From Girardinichthys multiradiatus (lineage: Eukaryota > Chordata > Actinopteri > Cyprinodontiformes > Goodeidae): 64,000 nucleotides of DNA. The position numbers and the translations under genes are program-made. The notes beneath the pieces were generated by a model. The model was not told the DNA's origin. It did not search any database and saw nothing but the letters and a program-made list of their open reading frames with translations. Location of the stretch: positions 41,106,914 through 41,170,913 of the forward strand of contig NC_061794.1 of assembly GCF_021462225.1 (NCBI RefSeq), in the 5' to 3' direction. Of the stretch, positions 62,211 to 64,000 are shown piece by piece; the first letter of the stretch is position 1; the number at the start of each line of letters is the position of its first letter.

Positions 62211-62517
62211 CTGGTCTCACGGTCTTCATGCGAATGGGCTCCCGAAAGTGTCTGATGACCGCCAGCGTGTCTCTGTTGGTGAGTCCACTCACCGGGGTCC
62301 CGTTGACCTCCAGCAGCACGTCCCCGCTGCCGGGCAGCCTCCCGGTGTGGCATACGACTGCCTCGGGAATCACGCGTCCGATGTGGGGGAACTCTCCAAG
62401 CTCGGCGCCGCCTAGCACCTCCACAACAGCAGTCAGCTCCCCCGAATCCCCCCACGACACGGAGCACTCCTGCACTTTGACGAACCAGTGCTTTTTCTTC
62501 TTCAGCGTCTTGGACAT
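62211..62517 (-). CDS. magi3: MAGI3 first coding exon (N-terminal PDZ domain)
   Basis: This is the start of a MAGI-family scaffold, a multi-PDZ, WW and inactive guanylate kinase protein that works at cell junctions. The exon encodes 102 residues plus one base. It opens [11 protein letters not shown] and continues through a PDZ fold (about residues 17-100) with the LGGAELGEF segment. The stretch from [14 protein letters not shown] through [16 protein letters not shown] is what identifies MAGI3 rather than MAGI1 or MAGI2; this rests on memory of the family, not a search. The ATG at 62517 has G at -3. The frame ends in phase 1 after ..KTVRP at a consensus donor (CCAG|GTGGGT, GT at 62210-62209). 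Translation past that point loses MAGI similarity, which supports the donor. In MAGI3 the next exon should begin near VINKDLRHYL; I did not see it in any frame of this window. Which teleost paralogue this is (a or b) cannot be told. Confidence 0.93.
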
Positions 62518-63560
62518 CGCCGGTTGTTGTCTTTGGGAGTCGCTCAGGAGTTGGAAGTCCCGGGAACGAGCGTCCCCTTTGGAAGCGAAAACGTCTTTGG
62601 ACCCTCAGAGCGCTATGACGCACGGATCGATCATTCCGGATCAGAAAGGTTGAGCCTTGTGTCTTGTGTAATATTCCATTCCAGGGAGGGAAAGAAACCA
62701 AAATCCTTCTCTGTGTTACTCCTTCCTCTGAATTACAAGAGCGTCGTCTGGAGCGTGACACCAGCTGCGTCAGTGCCGCAGTGGAGCGGAGAGGGTTGCT
62801 TCTGATGCTGGGGCGGCTCGACCCCCTCCACCCAACCCACCCCCCGTTAACAGCACCTGGAAAACAAAAGCCAGCGCTCTGCCACACTGATGAGTTCACT
62901 GTGAGCTCAGATTCTGCGTGAAAACTGAGTCCGAAAATAACTAAATCCCAATTTTAGATCCGAGAGATCAATTAATCCTGTCAGGAGGAGTTTGGAGAGG
63001 AATTCCAGGAAAACTTCCAAACCTGGTCTCCCTTAAAGGTGCGTCTCTTTAACTCAGAGAGGCAACTTTAACCCGAGCACCTGTTCCTCCTTCTTGCCTT
63101 CCAGTCCTCCTGCCTCCTCCGCGGTGACACCAACGAGGAAACCCCTGGAAACGGACAAACACACCTGGCCCTCCTCTTCTGAGCCGATCGGTCAGCAGAT
63201 CCCGCTCACATTCGCCCAGGCTCCGCTGCCCGCTCTCTGCCGTACGCCCGGCGCTCTCACTGCGTCTCTGCGCTCACCGTGGGAGCTTTTAGGATGCTGG
63301 AAAACTACGCAGCAGCATGCAACAGACGTGATCCGACTACGCTACGCTCCATAACTTTTTTGGATCCTTTTCCGCGTTTCTCTCCCGACGGCAGGGAGTT
63401 CTGTCCAATAGCAGCCTGCGGGGCGGTCTTAACGAGTTTTGGATCGGGCCAATGGTGGGTGACCAGAGACGGGCGTCAACGTTGCGTTTTGTTTCCATGG
63501 AGTATTGTTCAGGCGGGGTTGGCGTCCTGGGACCCGTGTTTACACGTGGGCCATAAACGT
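62518..63560 (-). promoter_or_regulatory. magi3: magi3 CpG-rich promoter and 5' UTR region
   Basis: The kilobase upstream of the magi3 start codon is much richer in G+C and CpG than the AT-rich intron beside it, as expected of a CpG-island promoter. Visible elements, given on the plus strand, are CCAAT at 63405-63409, CCAAT at 63449-63453, a GC box GGGGCGG at 63420-63426 and an E-box CACGTG at 63543-63548. The transcription start is not visible; a start between about 62.6 and 63.4 kb would fit. The open frames on both strands here, up to about 250 codons, look like by-products of high GC rather than genes. Confidence 0.7.
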
Positions 63561-63889
63561 TTAGTTTTTATTTAACTGGTCACTTATGATGCGTTCCTGA
63601 AGCCATAGTCTGCCGCGCTTTGACCGTTTAAAACTTTATAGCTTATATTTACTTTCATTAGACCAGTTTGGAAAATACAATTTAAAAAATGACTTTTTGA
63701 TGTTTTTGTGCAATGCTGCCCTCTCGTGGCTATTTATATGTAAAGCAGCAGCTGTAGTTCTGGTGGGACAGAACCAACATATCAATTTCTGATTACTGTT
63801 CTCGATACAACCCTCCGTCATTATGTTTCTAGTTTCCATTTTTCACATGAAAATTCTTAGATCAAATCCTTTTTTTTCCTGGATGAATC
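63561..63889. other. DNA upstream of the magi3 promoter
   Basis: AT-rich non-coding DNA beyond the CpG-rich block. No gene was recognised. Confidence 0.45.
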
Positions 63890-64000
63890 ATTTACTCTGA
63901 TACTACTAAATAAAGTCCAGTGTGATCCAGTGCCCTAACAACTCACCTAATTAGTAAAGAGAGCCAACCTGTATTAATGCATTTACGTTTTTAAAACAGG
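63890..64000 (+). mobile_element. 5' end of a Tc1-like element running off the window
   Basis: ACTCTGATACTACTAAATAAAGTCCAGTGTGATCCAGTGCC and ACTCACCTAATTAGTAAAGAGAGCCAACCTGT match the 5' non-coding region of the same Tc1 subfamily as the copy at 60.97 kb, by remembered consensus. The remainder lies outside the window. Confidence 0.6.

Noticed and set aside
62144..62899. 251-codon minus frame and 193-codon plus frame over the magi3 exon
   Set aside because: They overlap the real exon in other frames within CpG-rich DNA and show no family similarity.

Overview
The window is vertebrate nuclear DNA, almost certainly from a teleost fish. The signs are long non-coding stretches, abundant CA/TG microsatellites, fish-type LINEs with EEP endonuclease and reverse transcriptase domains, decayed Tc1-like transposons, tRNA-derived SINEs and short inverted-repeat transposons. 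Several repeats resemble families I associate with percomorphs, perhaps killifish or livebearers, but that placement is a weak recollection. There are no bacterial-style operons, no CRISPR array and no phage genes.

Only one host coding segment can be supported. On the minus strand near the right end, bases 62517 down to 62211 encode a start codon and an N-terminal PDZ domain that match the first exon of MAGI3, a membrane-associated guanylate kinase scaffold. The exon ends at a good splice donor (AG|GTGGGT). A CpG-rich promoter and 5' UTR region lies upstream at about 62.5-63.56 kb, with CCAAT boxes, a GC box and an E-box. I saw no second MAGI exon in the translated frames, so most or all of 1-62210 is best read as part of a very long first intron.

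Region by region: 0.37-0.6 kb and 4.17-4.6 kb hold inverted-repeat MITEs. 6.7-7.9 kb is a decayed Tc1 copy, followed by a TAATTA-rich candidate regulatory patch near 8.0 kb. 9.77-13.6 kb holds two broken LINEs head to head. 13.6-25.1 kb is mostly unassigned intron. 25.1-28.5 kb is a full-length LINE with an open 1067-codon frame, the most intact element here. 32.1 and 33.2 kb carry long TG and CA arrays in opposite orientation. 34.4-35.4 kb is a second copy of the LINE found at 12.6-13.6 kb, followed by a C-rich, stop-poor repeat at 35.5-36.7 kb. 41-49.5 kb has three further Tc1 remnants and a teleost dispersed repeat. 55.3-57.0 kb is a SINE cluster that includes one copy with a perfect 12-bp target-site duplication. 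58.8-62 kb holds two more Tc1 remnants directly downstream of the magi3 exon, and a further Tc1 end runs off the right edge.

The genes do not form a pathway. The picture is one scaffold-gene promoter and first exon, and a large intron colonised by several generations of transposons. I found no convincing novel biological system. The most checkable observations are the intact LINE, the two near-identical LINE copies, the C-rich repeat, several perfect fold-back hairpins and the opposed dinucleotide arrays.
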